From: Parasedimentitalea psychrophila | GTDB lineage: Bacteria; Pseudomonadota; Alphaproteobacteria; Rhodobacterales; Rhodobacteraceae | Length of the DNA: 64,000 bases | Direction of reading: 5' to 3' | Assembly: GCF_030285785.1 (NCBI RefSeq) | Contig: NZ_CP127247.1 | Location: forward strand, 2,875,501-2,939,500 | Made by a program: the position numbers and the translations under genes | The notes under the pieces: generated by a model | What the model was told of the DNA's origin: nothing | Databases searched by the model: none | The model's input: the letters and a program-made list of their open reading frames with translations, nothing else | Shown here: one piece after another, positions 43,408 to 52,257 of the stretch | Numbering within the stretch: position 1 is the stretch's first letter | How the letters are laid out: every line of letters starts with the position of its first letter

Positions 43408-43504
43408 TTTTCAAGACCTTATATGTGGTTCACGGTGGTCCGCCACACAGTCTGCCACACCTTCTATTTATGTTCTGTTCTGTTCGCAAGTGTCAAAACA
43501 ACAA

Positions 43505-45136
43505 TCAATCTCGGAAATCTTTAGACCTTAGAGCATGTACTTTCTGACGCACTGTCCGGGTGTAATGCTGTACCATTTGTGGGCTTTGCAAAGTTACTGC
43601 AGCTATCGTTTCATCATCGGCACCAGCTAGGCAGAGTTCGGTTGCCGTGGTGTGTCTCAGGGCGTGAATGTCATATGCCTCAGCGCCGATCTGAAGCCGG
43701 ATCTTCATTACGCCATCGGACGCACCAGGATATGACCAAGGGCCTGTGGCGCGGTAATTTGTCAGGATGAATACGCTGCGCTTCTCCGTATTAGACAGGG
43801 CAATGCTGAGGTGAGATGTCAGAGGGACCCGAAGGTCTTTCTTCGTCTTGTTCTGGGGCAGCACTATGCCGCTGTCCTGAATGTCGCCCCACTTCATTTT
43901 CAGAACATCGGCAATGCGTTGGCCGGTGCCTATGCACATCTCAATGACAAGCAGAGAACGATCCTCTGCAGTGCGCCGATAGGCTTCAATCTTGTCTTGT
44001 GGCCAGGGCTTCCGATCCTGTTTTTCGTATTCTATTGCCTTGATTCCCTTGGCCGGGTTTTCCATTTCCTTGGTTCGCAGACCCATGTCCTTGGCATGTT
44101 CCATTAGGATTTTCATGACCGTCAATCGGTAGTTTGCAGCATGTGGGGTCTCTTTCTTCGCCCAGGCGGAATGCCAGGATATGACGTGGTACCGCTCGAC
44201 GTTGCGCGGGAGCAGATGGGTCATCTTCTTTTGAAAGTAGGCAATATGCTTGTCATACTCTTTCTGGGTGCGCTGGGCGAGATCGGTATATTTAGGGCTG
44301 GCGAAATAATGGCGGATTGCTGCAGCCAAGTCTTTGCCTGGCGCCACCGGCGCTGGATCGTTCATCATGCCGGGAAATGACCGACTGCGAAGGCGGGCGC
44401 GCTCTGGACCTGGCGACATGCGGTGAACACGGTTCCAACGCCTCCATACGTCGCTGTCTCGTTCTGGCTCCTGCAGGCGTTGTGTCTCAGTCAACTCAGG
44501 GAGACCTCTGGTGTACCAGCCGGTTGACTTATAGGCCGGTTCACCAAACCAGAAAGGCTGCACCAATTGCGGGGAAGGCAGATCCGAGGGCATTCGGTCA
44601 CGGGCGAGGTCGTTCATGTCTGGGTTTTCGATGGCAACGCGCCCAATTGGGCCGTTCCAGAAGGTCGTGAAAATGCTGATCCCGAGTTCGAATTCAGAGC
44701 GCATGCTTTCCCATGTGCGGCCCTTAGGGAGCTGCTTTGGCGGCGTCCATTTGCCCGGGCCTCTCATCCAGCGGCGGCCGGATCGGCAGAGTCGGGTGCA
44801 GGGTGGGTGCATAACTGCCAGCAAATCCCAGCCTTCCGACAATATGCCGTCCCGTATGTCGCACACGAAATGACGATTGGAACCGTCTTCTGCCTGTTCA
44901 ACATCACATGACCAAAAATCATGACCGCGCTCAGCAAAGGCACGGCGTGCAATGCCGCTTGTCTCGCAACCGATCAGAACTTTCAGTGGTTCCATGTCCA
45001 TGTCCATGTCCATGTCCATGTCCATGTCTTGGGTTCTCTTGTCGGACGAAAATGCGGGGGCGTGGGTGGGGATTTTCGGAATGGGTTTATGCGCCCCCTC
45101 AGCGGCGCCCGCGTCACTGATTATGAAAGTCATCAT
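43505..45136 (-). CDS. Phage methyltransferase-like domain fused to tyrosine recombinase (integrase 3)
   Basis: 543 residues from ATG 45136; a start within the DM repeat, down to ATG 44995, is possible. After the repeat comes a phage SAM-methyltransferase-like domain: LKVLIGCETSGIARRAFAER, GHDFWSCDVE, DLLAVMHPPCTRLCRSG, VAIENPDM. From PAPVAPGKDLAAAIRHYFAS onward it is an integrase core, with CIGTGQRIADV, IHALRHTTATEL and QHYTRT. The N-terminal arm-binding domain of integrases 1 and 2 is missing and replaced. The usual TGH box reads VTLQSPQM, so a conserved catalytic histidine is absent and recombination may be impaired. Probably a deletion fusion of two phage genes. Confidence 0.75.
   Translation of the reverse strand: MMTFIISDAGAAEGAHKPIPKIPTHAPAFSSDKRTQDMDMDMDMDMDMEPLKVLIGCETSGIARRAFAERGHDFWSCDVEQAEDGSNRHFVCDIRDGILSEGWDLLAVMHPPCTRLCRSGRRWMRGPGKWTPPKQLPKGRTWESMRSEFELGISIFTTFWNGPIGRVAIENPDMNDLARDRMPSDLPSPQLVQPFWFGEPAYKSTGWYTRGLPELTETQRLQEPERDSDVWRRWNRVHRMSPGPERARLRSRSFPGMMNDPAPVAPGKDLAAAIRHYFASPKYTDLAQRTQKEYDKHIAYFQKKMTHLLPRNVERYHVISWHSAWAKKETPHAANYRLTVMKILMEHAKDMGLRTKEMENPAKGIKAIEYEKQDRKPWPQDKIEAYRRTAEDRSLLVIEMCIGTGQRIADVLKMKWGDIQDSGIVLPQNKTKKDLRVPLTSHLSIALSNTEKRSVFILTNYRATGPWSYPGASDGVMKIRLQIGAEAYDIHALRHTTATELCLAGADDETIAAVTLQSPQMVQHYTRTVRQKVHALRSKDFRD
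44993..45028 (-). repeat. Six tandem CATGTC hexamers in the fusion gene
   Basis: Six perfect 6-bp units encode a run of alternating Asp-Met. Unit loss or gain keeps the frame but changes the number of possible ATG starts. Confidence 0.9.
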
Positions 45137-45414
45137 GCGGCTGGAGGAAGATCAGAGCATCGAGCCTGGATGAGGTTGCGGGTCTTTGCCGTGACGCGCT
45201 GCATGCACTTCTCGATTTCGGTTGGCTCAGTGGTGGGCAGGCGGCGTTCGATCAGGTGAGCAGCGCGCAGGCGGCTGGTGTTGATGCTCTGACCGCGGGC
45301 GGCATTAAGTGTAGCCCAGGCCGTGGTGAATTGGGCTGGGTCATCGGTGTATTCTTCTGGCTGCAAAGCAACGTTGCGGGCCGTTTCAATGATCATTTTT
45401 TGTTGAGCAGACAT
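45133..45414 (-). CDS. 93-residue phage protein, paralogue of 13767-14048
   Basis: Close relative over its full length of the prophage B protein (shared QFTTAWAxLxAARGQS, TSRLRAAHLI, EIEKCMQRV). Its stop overlaps the start of the integrase fusion. Function unknown. Confidence 0.7.
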   Translation of the reverse strand: MSAQQKMIIETARNVALQPEEYTDDPAQFTTAWATLNAARGQSINTSRLRAAHLIERRLPTTEPTEIEKCMQRVTAKTRNLIQARCSDLPPAA

Positions 45415-45445
45415 CTATCTCCCCTTCATTTTGCAGTCCCTTTGG

Positions 45446-45495
45446 ATACGAAATTTCTGTATCAGTCAGGCTTGAGTGCGAGAATTTCGTATATC
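45446..45495. promoter_or_regulatory. Inverted boxes upstream of the element C paralogue
   Basis: ATACGAAATTTCT at 45446-45458 and the inverted AGAATTTCGTAT at 45481-45492. They occupy the position of the TCCGA boxes in prophage B but have a different core (ATACGAAATT), suggesting a different immunity specificity. Confidence 0.4.
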
Positions 45496-45648
45496 TCCCC
45501 ATTTTTGGGAGCTTGATGGATCGCGCGAAATAGGAATAAAGCATGAACATCTGGGCGAACCGAATGCTATCCAGGCTCGTAGCCAAGTTTTTGTTGCCGT
45601 TTGGCGTGAATTTGAACTGGGTGTTCGCACCCTTGGTTTGGTGGTGTG

Positions 45649-45908
45649 TTAGTCGAGGTGCTTCAGTATCTCTTGAAGAACGTCGGAGGGCCGTCGAGCG
45701 GGATCTCCGCCGAGGATGAAATTAAAGTCGACCTGGAATGCAGAGAGAAAATAGGTCATTAACCGCACTGATGGTGAGCCAGCTTGCTCTTGCGAACGAA
45801 ATGTCGTGTATTTAATACCCGCGGCTGAGGCGAGCTCTTTTTGGCTGAAGCTCGACATCATGCGGGCCGCAACTAGGCGTTGATGAATGGCCTCAGGGGA
45901 GGTGTCTT
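45649..45908 (-). pseudogene. N-terminally truncated phage repressor
   Basis: Readable from QDTSPEAIHQRLVAAR through ELASAAGIKYTTFRSQEQAG to FQVDFNFILGGD, parallel to the prophage B repressor (SPEAIRTRLLAAR ... TTFHSQES ... IDFNFILHG). The first ~13 codons are gone and the sequence runs straight into the iteron remnant. An ATG at 45861 could give a 70-residue product still containing most of the HTH. Confidence 0.65.
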
Positions 45909-45924
45909 GTCGCTCCCTTCGACC

Positions 45925-45965
45925 CGTGCAGGAAATGCACCCCTACCGGTGCAGGAGATGCACCC
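45925..45965 (+). repeat. Two leftover replication iterons
   Basis: Units at 45925-45942 and 45948-45965 match the first and the last iteron of prophage B together with their outer flanks, as if the inner ones were lost by recombination between repeats. They adjoin the truncated repressor. Confidence 0.75.
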
Positions 45966-45966
45966 A

Positions 45967-46180
45967 TGAGCAGCCCCACTTGGGTGGTCCAGTTTGAAAG
46001 TTAGTGCATGGTTGGCCTTTGGTCCATCGGTACGATGGCCTCAGGCACCGGTGGGCGTTAGCCCAGGGCACTGTGGGGTCGTTTGGCGTTGTAGTGTTTC
46101 CTCCAGCTTTCGATGATGATTTGGGCTTCGCGCAGGGAATAGAATATCTCGCCGTTGAGCAACTCGTCTGCTACCCGGCA
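45967..46180 (-). pseudogene. IS3-family transposase C-terminus and element end
   Basis: Minus strand reads DELLNGEIFYSLREAQIIIE, SWRKHYNAKRPHSALG, then a stop in place of the usual tyrosine, followed by RPPVPEAIVPMDQ. This is the end of an IS3-type DDE transposase (ORF B). The outer end AGCCCCACTTGGGTGGTCCA recurs, slightly changed, at 50180, so the same element left two ends. Confidence 0.75.
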
Positions 46181-46405
46181 GCACATGCAAAGCATGTGTG
46201 AGAGGGCCGCATTCGCCCGTTGAAACTTTCGCAGTATCCGACATACCCCCTCTCGGCAGATTGCTTTGCAATCGCCTGTCGGCAATGGACGCTCAGAAAC
46301 CTTCATCTGGCTGCGCATTGCTTGAATGTCCGCACTGCGGGACAAACGGGCGCTCAAGCAGTGCTCTTGGCCAGCGGCGATGGCCTCGAACAGTTTGATG
46401 CGCGG

Positions 46406-47320
46406 TTACTGATCCAACGACCAGGCAGCCTCGGAGAGCTGGGTCTTCAGATGTGACACAAACGCCTCGATCCGAGCGGCTCGAACTGAGCGGGGGTTCA
46501 TAAGGGCGACAACATCTGCGTCCGGCAATCTCCAATCCGGCAGGACGGACAGCAGCCGACCTTCCCGCAAGTCATCGGCGACGCTCCATTCTGATCGTTC
46601 AATGATGCCAAGGCCGCCCAATGCCCAGCCTCGGATCACTTCGCCGTCATTGCTTTCAAAACTTGGATGTATGCGGATTAATTCTGTGTCTCCGCTTGAG
46701 CGGGTCAACGACCAAAGCGTAACGTCGGCCTGATCTTCCCTCACCACTCCGATACGATGTATAGGCAGATCATTTGGTGTTTTTGGCAGACCATGTCGAG
46801 ACGCATAGCACGGCGCGGCGCAGAGAAGGCGGCGGTTTGGGGCAAGTTTTTTCTGGACCAGGTCCAAATCGGGTAATCTTCCGACATGAATGAGCACATC
46901 CCAGAGGTTAGTCCGCATTGCGCCCCGGGGATCTTCGGTTAGGGTCAAGGAGGGCGCCAGCTCGGGATGTTCAAGGGCGAATGCTGCCAAGATAGGCGCA
47001 ATTTTTAACCGCCCAAAACCAAACGGGGCCACGATGCGAAGCGGGCCCGCTACAGCACCACGGCGCTCTGCCAACTCCTCGGCCAATCCGTCGAGATCGG
47101 TCAAAATAGCAGCGCTGCGTTCGGCCAGAAGCCCGCCTTCAGCTGTGAGGCGCAGACCTGCGGGTCCTCGGTCAGCCAGCTTCAGTTGTAATTTTTGTTC
47201 TATTTGGGCTAGGCGCTGAGTCACGGCTGGGGGCGTGACATTCAGCACCCGCGCAGCTGCTGCAAGCGACGGAGCCGCTGCGACGGCCTGAAAGAAACGA
47301 AGATCGGTTAAGCTAAGCAT
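46406..47320 (-). CDS. LysR-family regulator of the adjacent amino-acid genes
   Basis: 304 residues from the ATG at 47320. The HTH is LTDLRFFQAVAAAPSLAAAA, RVLNVTPPAVTQRLAQIEQK; the effector domain runs to the C-terminus. It is divergent from the aldolase-like gene and the 95-bp gap has a perfect dyad, so it is the likely activator. The longer frame from 47701 lacks support. Confidence 0.85.
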   Translation of the reverse strand: MLSLTDLRFFQAVAAAPSLAAAARVLNVTPPAVTQRLAQIEQKLQLKLADRGPAGLRLTAEGGLLAERSAAILTDLDGLAEELAERRGAVAGPLRIVAPFGFGRLKIAPILAAFALEHPELAPSLTLTEDPRGAMRTNLWDVLIHVGRLPDLDLVQKKLAPNRRLLCAAPCYASRHGLPKTPNDLPIHRIGVVREDQADVTLWSLTRSSGDTELIRIHPSFESNDGEVIRGWALGGLGIIERSEWSVADDLREGRLLSVLPDWRLPDADVVALMNPRSVRAARIEAFVSHLKTQLSEAAWSLDQ

Positions 47321-47337
47321 TAACCAAACGCTTAATG
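47318..47337. promoter_or_regulatory. Dyad between LysR gene and its target
   Basis: CATTAA and TTAATG, perfect inverted arms around CCAAACGC, at the LysR start codon. LysR binding sites are often such A/T-rich dyads, and this one would serve autoregulation. Confidence 0.5.
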
Positions 47338-47415
47338 TGATTGTTAGAACGGGTAAATGTGCAATCACTCTTACAACCGATAAACGCAACAGGTACTCAC
47401 CAGAAGGACCTAAAC

Positions 47416-48561
47416 ATGACCGCTGATCCCCGCTTTTTCGATTTGATAACGCCGTCTTTGCTCTTGGATGAGGCAAAAATGATGCGGAATATCGACCGGC
47501 TTGCAGATCATGCACAGGGGCTGGGTGTATCGCTGCGACCGCATTTGAAGACCGCCAAATCCGTTGATGTGGCGCGGCGCCTTTTGCCCGCAGGGGATGG
47601 TCCGGCCACTGTATCGACACTGGCCGAGGCCGAAACATTCTCGACCGCAGGTGTACGGGATATTCTCTACGCTGTTGGCATTGCGCCGCAGAAACTGCCA
47701 CGTGTGGTGGCGCTTCGCGCTTCTGGCTGTGACCTAAGTGTTATTCTGGACAATGTGGTACAAGCCGAAGAAGTGGCCAAGGCTTCACGTGAGGCGGGAG
47801 TTCCCATTCCAGTGCTTATCGAGATCGACTGCGACGGTCATCGTGGCGGCCTGCGGCCCGACGATCCCCTTTTGATCAATATTGGGCGTATCCTTCACCA
47901 AGGTGGGGCAGAATTACGAGGGGTGATGACCCATGCCGGTGAGAGTTACACTGTCGTAGGCAACGAGGCACATGCAAAATTCGCCGAGATCGAGCGCGCG
48001 GCGGCAGTCGATGCTGCAAAGGCGCTGCGCGCGGCTGACCTGCCGTGTCCGGTGGTTAGCGTCGGGTCCACACCTACGGCTCATGCCGCGCGTGATCTGA
48101 CCGGAGTGACCGAGTTGCGCGCGGGGGTCTATGTGTTTTTTGATCTGGTGATGGCTGGGATTGGCGTCTGCCAAAAGGAAGATATCGCGCTATCGGTGCT
48201 TACAACCGTGATTGGGCACCAGACTGATCGGGACTGGACCATGGTAGACGCCGGATGGATGGCAATGTCGCGTGATCGGGGCACCGCAGACCAAGCGGTG
48301 GATCAAGGATATGGGGTTGTCTGTGACGAGGCGGGCACCATCCTTCCAGACTTGATCCTGTCGTCAGCCAATCAAGAACACGGGATCATCACTCGTCGAT
48401 CCGGCGCGACCTCCCCCATGCCCGACCTGCCTGTGGGTACGCGCCTGCGCATTCTACCAAACCACGCCTGTGCCACCGCAGCGCAACATTCCCATTTCAC
48501 CGTCATACCAGCCGAACCCTACAGCGCCCTGATTGAATGGCCGCGTTTCGGCGGCTGGTAA
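47416..48561 (+). CDS. D-threonine aldolase / D-serine dehydratase-like PLP enzyme
   Basis: 381 residues from ATG 47416 (AGAAGGAC upstream). PLP-binding lysine in SLRPHLKTAKS near residue 43, VLIEIDCDGHRGG, VSVGSTPTAH, and the metal site PNHACATAAQHS near the C-terminus are those of the alanine-racemase-fold DSD1/D-threonine aldolase family. Possible reactions are cleavage of D-beta-hydroxy amino acids or dehydration of D-serine or hydroxyaspartate. It overlaps nothing and is followed 11 bases later by an ornithine-cyclodeaminase-like gene. The family also includes BhcC of the beta-hydroxyaspartate cycle, but exact substrate cannot be read. Confidence 0.8.
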   Translation: MTADPRFFDLITPSLLLDEAKMMRNIDRLADHAQGLGVSLRPHLKTAKSVDVARRLLPAGDGPATVSTLAEAETFSTAGVRDILYAVGIAPQKLPRVVALRASGCDLSVILDNVVQAEEVAKASREAGVPIPVLIEIDCDGHRGGLRPDDPLLINIGRILHQGGAELRGVMTHAGESYTVVGNEAHAKFAEIERAAAVDAAKALRAADLPCPVVSVGSTPTAHAARDLTGVTELRAGVYVFFDLVMAGIGVCQKEDIALSVLTTVIGHQTDRDWTMVDAGWMAMSRDRGTADQAVDQGYGVVCDEAGTILPDLILSSANQEHGIITRRSGATSPMPDLPVGTRLRILPNHACATAAQHSHFTVIPAEPYSALIEWPRFGGW

Positions 48562-48572
48562 GGAGACAGGTC

Positions 48573-49490
48573 ATGATCCATATTACCGAAGCCCAATCTG
48601 GCGCTGCAATATCTCATGAACTGGCTTATGAGGCCGTGCGTCGTGCGTTGATCGCCGCCAACTCATCAGAGGCAGCCATCTTTCCAGTCGTGTTGGGCAA
48701 TGCCAGCAACCCGCAGAACAAATTTACCATCAAGTCCGCCGCCGATGGCAGTCTGGCGGGGTTGAAGGTCGGGTCGTATTTCCCAACCAACGACGCTGCG
48801 GGGCTGCCGCGTCACGACTCGATCATCCTGCTGTTTGATCAGACCAAGGGGCGGATCGGTGCCATCGTCGAAGCGGGCAAGCTGAATGCTTATCGCACAG
48901 CTGCTGCCGATGCCGTCGCAACTGACGCTTTGGCGCGCTCGGATTCTCAAGTGCTTGCCCTGTTCGGCACCGGCCACCAAGCTGCTTATGAAGCGCAGGC
49001 CATCGCGCGTATTCGACCGCTCACCAAGATCATGGTCGTGGGCCGGAATGCAGACCGGACCAGTGCTTTTGTAGCCCAATTGCGCGAGAAGGGCTTGCCT
49101 GCCGAAGGGGCACAGGCAGAAACAGCCTGTCGCGCCGCCGACATAATAGTGACGGCAACGACCGCCACCAAACCTTTGTTTCAGGCAGATTGGGTTCGCC
49201 CGGGTACCCACATCTCGAGCATGGGATCTGATGCAATCGGTAAGCAAGAACTGCCGCCCCAACTTTTTTCTCAAAGCCGATTGTTTTGCGATCTGCCGGA
49301 ACAATCTGCCCGTATTGGTGAGTTCCAACACGTCGACGCTGGAATGTCTTTGACGGCGATTGGTGCTGCCTTATCCGATACTGCCGAGGGCCGTCGCACA
49401 GCTGAAGAAATAACAATTTTCGATAGCTCCGGCATCGCACTGCAGGACCTGTACATCGCAGAGTCCATTATTGCTGCAACTTCATCTTGA
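48573..49490 (+). CDS. Ornithine cyclodeaminase / mu-crystallin family reductase
   Basis: 305 residues from ATG 48573 (AAGGAGAC upstream). Substrate region KFTIKSAADGSLAGLKVGSY, GRIGAIVEAGKLNAYRTAAA, then the NAD-binding GTGHQAAYEAQAIA and VVGRN. Family members are ornithine cyclodeaminase, alanine dehydrogenase, ketimine/iminosuccinate reductases. With the upstream PLP enzyme it probably forms a two-step amino-acid pathway: the imine or keto product of the first enzyme is reduced or aminated here. Confidence 0.8.
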   Translation: MIHITEAQSGAAISHELAYEAVRRALIAANSSEAAIFPVVLGNASNPQNKFTIKSAADGSLAGLKVGSYFPTNDAAGLPRHDSIILLFDQTKGRIGAIVEAGKLNAYRTAAADAVATDALARSDSQVLALFGTGHQAAYEAQAIARIRPLTKIMVVGRNADRTSAFVAQLREKGLPAEGAQAETACRAADIIVTATTATKPLFQADWVRPGTHISSMGSDAIGKQELPPQLFSQSRLFCDLPEQSARIGEFQHVDAGMSLTAIGAALSDTAEGRRTAEEITIFDSSGIALQDLYIAESIIAATSS

Positions 49491-49630
49491 GCGTTTAAAT
49501 TGCGGTACAGTCAGGTCTGCTCTGAGCATAATCCAGACCTTCGCCAAAGTGGTCACGAAGGCCCGGTTAGGGCCGTTCGCTACAATAACGTGTAGGCTCC
49601 GTGCTTCCACAGCCGCGCAACACATCGTCC

Positions 49631-50053
49631 TCACTCATTTTGGACCTGTTGGTGAACTTCGATCACATTACCTTCCGGGTCCTGAAAAAAGACCTGATGC
49701 CAATTTTTGGCAAACGAAGTTCCGTAGTCCGAGAACGGAATATCATTGTCCTTTAAAAGTGTGAGAAATGCATGGATATCATCTGTGCGGAACGCGATGT
49801 GGCCTCGGTCAACTGGATTGATGACTTGCCCATTTGTGAAGGCGACATCGAGCCGACGCTCTGCGAGGTGCATTTGCATCTGGCCATCGCTCGCAAAGCG
49901 AATCTGGCCGTCATAGCCTTGTGTCCCCTTGGCCTCGGTGCGTGGGAAGTCCTCCTGCGGGATGTCATCGAGGCCCAGCAGGTTGGTGTAGAAGTCGTGC
50001 AGCTTGTCCACGTCGTGTGAAACAAAGTTGATGTGGTGAAATTCAAGTTTCAT
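49631..50053 (-). CDS. VOC-superfamily (glyoxalase-like) protein
   Basis: 140 residues from the ATG at 50053. FHHINFVSHDVDKLHDFYTN, RGHIAFRTDDIHAFL, WHQVFFQDPEGNVIEVHQ show the two beta-alpha-beta-beta-beta modules and the H/E metal ligands. Could be a lyase, dioxygenase or resistance protein. Convergent with the reductase gene. Confidence 0.8.
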   Translation of the reverse strand: MKLEFHHINFVSHDVDKLHDFYTNLLGLDDIPQEDFPRTEAKGTQGYDGQIRFASDGQMQMHLAERRLDVAFTNGQVINPVDRGHIAFRTDDIHAFLTLLKDNDIPFSDYGTSFAKNWHQVFFQDPEGNVIEVHQQVQNE

Positions 50054-50587
50054 GGCGTGCAGTGCCCTCTTTGCGCTGAAATTTCTTGCAAAGTATCGGG
50101 TGAACCAAACGTCGGCCAGATGAAATTTTGGCGAGCGGTCGACACCTGATGATAGTGACCATCCCCGCTTGAGTTGAGCGGCCCCACTTGGGTGGTCCAA
50201 TGTGAAAGTTGGTCCATAAGGGCGATGGTCTCTGACTCGTGTGAGAGTTATTGCAGCAGGCTGCACGAACCTCCGTTTGCGGGGAGACCAGTGGGTATCT
50301 CCGAACGACTTGTATGGGCCGAAAGCACCAATTGGACTGATCTAAGAGAACGTCCTGAAAGTCCGAACCGCAGATTTCGGGCCTTTTCTCGACTCATAAC
50401 CGCATTGTCAGCTGAGAAACCTCTTATGGCATTGGTGTGCAGTGCAGTTTCCGACATTTAGGGCGGAAAGCGGTGGGTCGTTGCATTCACGAAGTGCTCT
50501 GCATTGTCGAGCGTACTAGACCATGTCAATGGATGCAGCCCCATCATCCGACAATAGCTCCGCTCGCGCTATTTCTCTTGCGTGCAA
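50054..50587. other. Noncoding stretch with an IS end
   Basis: About 530 bases without a gene. 50179-50215 repeats the outer end of the IS remnant at 45967 (GGCCCCACTTGGGTGGTCCA) in the same orientation. Confidence 0.5.
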
Positions 50588-51241
50588 TCAGTCGAAGTAG
50601 CGCACCAATGGGCTGGCGGCGCGAAAGATCTCGATCAGCAGATCTATCACCTTGTCGTCAAGCAAAAGCGCGTCCGGAAAGTTTTTTCGGCATCCCAGGC
50701 CGACCATTTTCAAATAGGGCGCCGCGGGATCGCGACTTACAAAACCCTCCGGCACAGTGTCCAACTCCTTTCGTGTGACCATTCCGTCTGGGAAAATCAT
50801 TTTGAACTCAGGATCGGCCAAGATGGCTTTCAGGCCCTCCGGATCATCGACCAGACGCTTGCGCAACTGTACCAGTGCCGGTTTGGATGGTTGAAAAAGC
50901 GCGGCGCCTGCGTAACAGTTTCCTGGCTCGATATGGAGGTAGTATCCGAAGTTTTCTGTGGGATGACCGGCATTGGCAAAAACATCCACCTCTGCACGGT
51001 ACAGCGCACGTCCGATGCGGTTGCGCGGATCCTGATGGAACCTGGTGTAGCTTTGCTTTGGTTTGATCGCCGCGTCAGCTATGAAAGGATCAAAGCGATC
51101 AGCATAGTCGTGCAGTGTCATCGCGATGCCGGTGAAATTGCGCAGGGCATCGTCGCGCTCAACGCGGTGTTCGTCCATCCAGGCTTTGCGGTTGTTCATT
51201 GCGAGATCTGCAAGAAAAGTAAATGTCTCTGGCTCTACCAT
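50588..51241 (-). CDS. DUF2461 / TIGR02453 family protein
   Basis: 217 residues from ATG 51241. FTFLADLAMNNRKAWMDEHR, DPFIADAAIKPKQSYTRFHQ, GYYLHIEPGNCYAGAALFQP are the family's hallmark segments. Function of the family is unknown. The longer frame from 51295 lacks an RBS. Confidence 0.8.
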   Translation of the reverse strand: MVEPETFTFLADLAMNNRKAWMDEHRVERDDALRNFTGIAMTLHDYADRFDPFIADAAIKPKQSYTRFHQDPRNRIGRALYRAEVDVFANAGHPTENFGYYLHIEPGNCYAGAALFQPSKPALVQLRKRLVDDPEGLKAILADPEFKMIFPDGMVTRKELDTVPEGFVSRDPAAPYLKMVGLGCRKNFPDALLLDDKVIDLLIEIFRAASPLVRYFD

Positions 51242-51456
51242 GGGCACAACTCCTGTTTCGCAGTTGCCGCGAAGCGCGTCTGCATTCGATAGCATCCTTG
51301 TAAGGCTAATTCAGAACATCGACCATGGGATTTTTGAAGCGAAAGCCCGAGTGTTATTTGGCCTCATTGATTGGTACCTCAGTGACCAATGAACGGCTTG
51401 GCGAAAGTCGTGCCGTTGAGCGTTTTCGATCCCGATGTTCAGGATGGCCTTCGAAC

Positions 51457-51870
51457 TTAGGCATCTGTTTCCACAGCTTTGGGTGTCGCGCGCCAGTATT
51501 CGACGGCTGCATCCAACTCTGCCGCGTAAAAAGCTGGGGCATCGGGCCCCAATGGATCGCCTTTGAAACGACCAACCCGCTGCGCACAATCGAAAAAGCC
51601 TGGCGCAGGCAGTCCACCTCGAGCCTTGCTGACCACGAGCGCTGCGATTAATGGGCGCGCGGCTGCGGTGTCTTCCTCTATCAGGCATTCCAATGCGACA
51701 GTAAGCTGATGGATCGTGTTTGGTGGCACGAGACCCAAAGCCTTGGCAAGAGCTTGATAGGTGATGGGAGTTGCATGCCCGATAATTCGGCAGAGATGTG
51801 CCCGAACGCGTAGCGCTAATACGCTAGCCGTGCCCGTGGTGGCGTTCTCGGTTGAACCAACAAGTGGCAT
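51457..51870 (-). CDS. Conserved protein with winged-helix-like segment
   Basis: 137 residues. GHATPITYQALAKALGLVPP resembles the TYGELAxALG helix of alkyltransferase-like proteins, and VVSKARGGLPAPGFFD follows in a similar place. The active-site PCHR of O6-alkylguanine transferases is absent. Function unknown. Confidence 0.5.
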   Translation of the reverse strand: MPLVGSTENATTGTASVLALRVRAHLCRIIGHATPITYQALAKALGLVPPNTIHQLTVALECLIEEDTAAARPLIAALVVSKARGGLPAPGFFDCAQRVGRFKGDPLGPDAPAFYAAELDAAVEYWRATPKAVETDA

Positions 51871-52070
51871 TCAGTTACTCCCTGTTCACACTAATTTGCG
51901 ACGTCGTCTCTAAACAGTCAATTCCCGAAAAACAGGCGTGTGTCGAGGCTCTCTACTGAGGTCGGGTTAGGACCAAAAATACTGTTTAACTGAGCTGGAT
52001 ATAGGTACCGAATTACCCGCGATGCAGTTGCTTAGATAAGGAAACGTCCACGACCCAAAATAACCAAACC

Positions 52071-52256
52071 GGAAAACCGCCAGAGGTCTCGCCGCTGATC
52101 CTGTGACCATGATCGCCGCATGATTGGCCTAGACGCATCCACCGGAAAACGGCTCTCGGGTCTGGTGCATTTGCGCCAGTCTGTGCGCGATATTCTGACC
52201 ACCCCCAATCGGCACCCGGGTGATGCGCTGGAACTATGGCAGCCGCCTGGATGATC
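52071..52256 (+). pseudogene. Broken W (gp25-like) gene of prophage C
   Basis: Closely similar to 33673-33855. The start ATG, LRQSVRDILTT and the following segment are recognisable, but a frameshift near the IGTR region and truncation by an IS at about 52258 destroy the gene. Confidence 0.8.
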
Positions 52257-52257
52257 C

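Noticed and set aside
47416-49490. A complete beta-hydroxyaspartate cycle (bhc) cluster
   Set aside because: Only BhcC-like and BhcD-like families are present, with a LysR instead of the usual IclR-type regulator; no aminotransferase or dehydratase gene is adjacent.
51457-51870. O6-alkylguanine-DNA alkyltransferase
   Set aside because: The helix resembles the family, but the active-site PCHR motif is missing.
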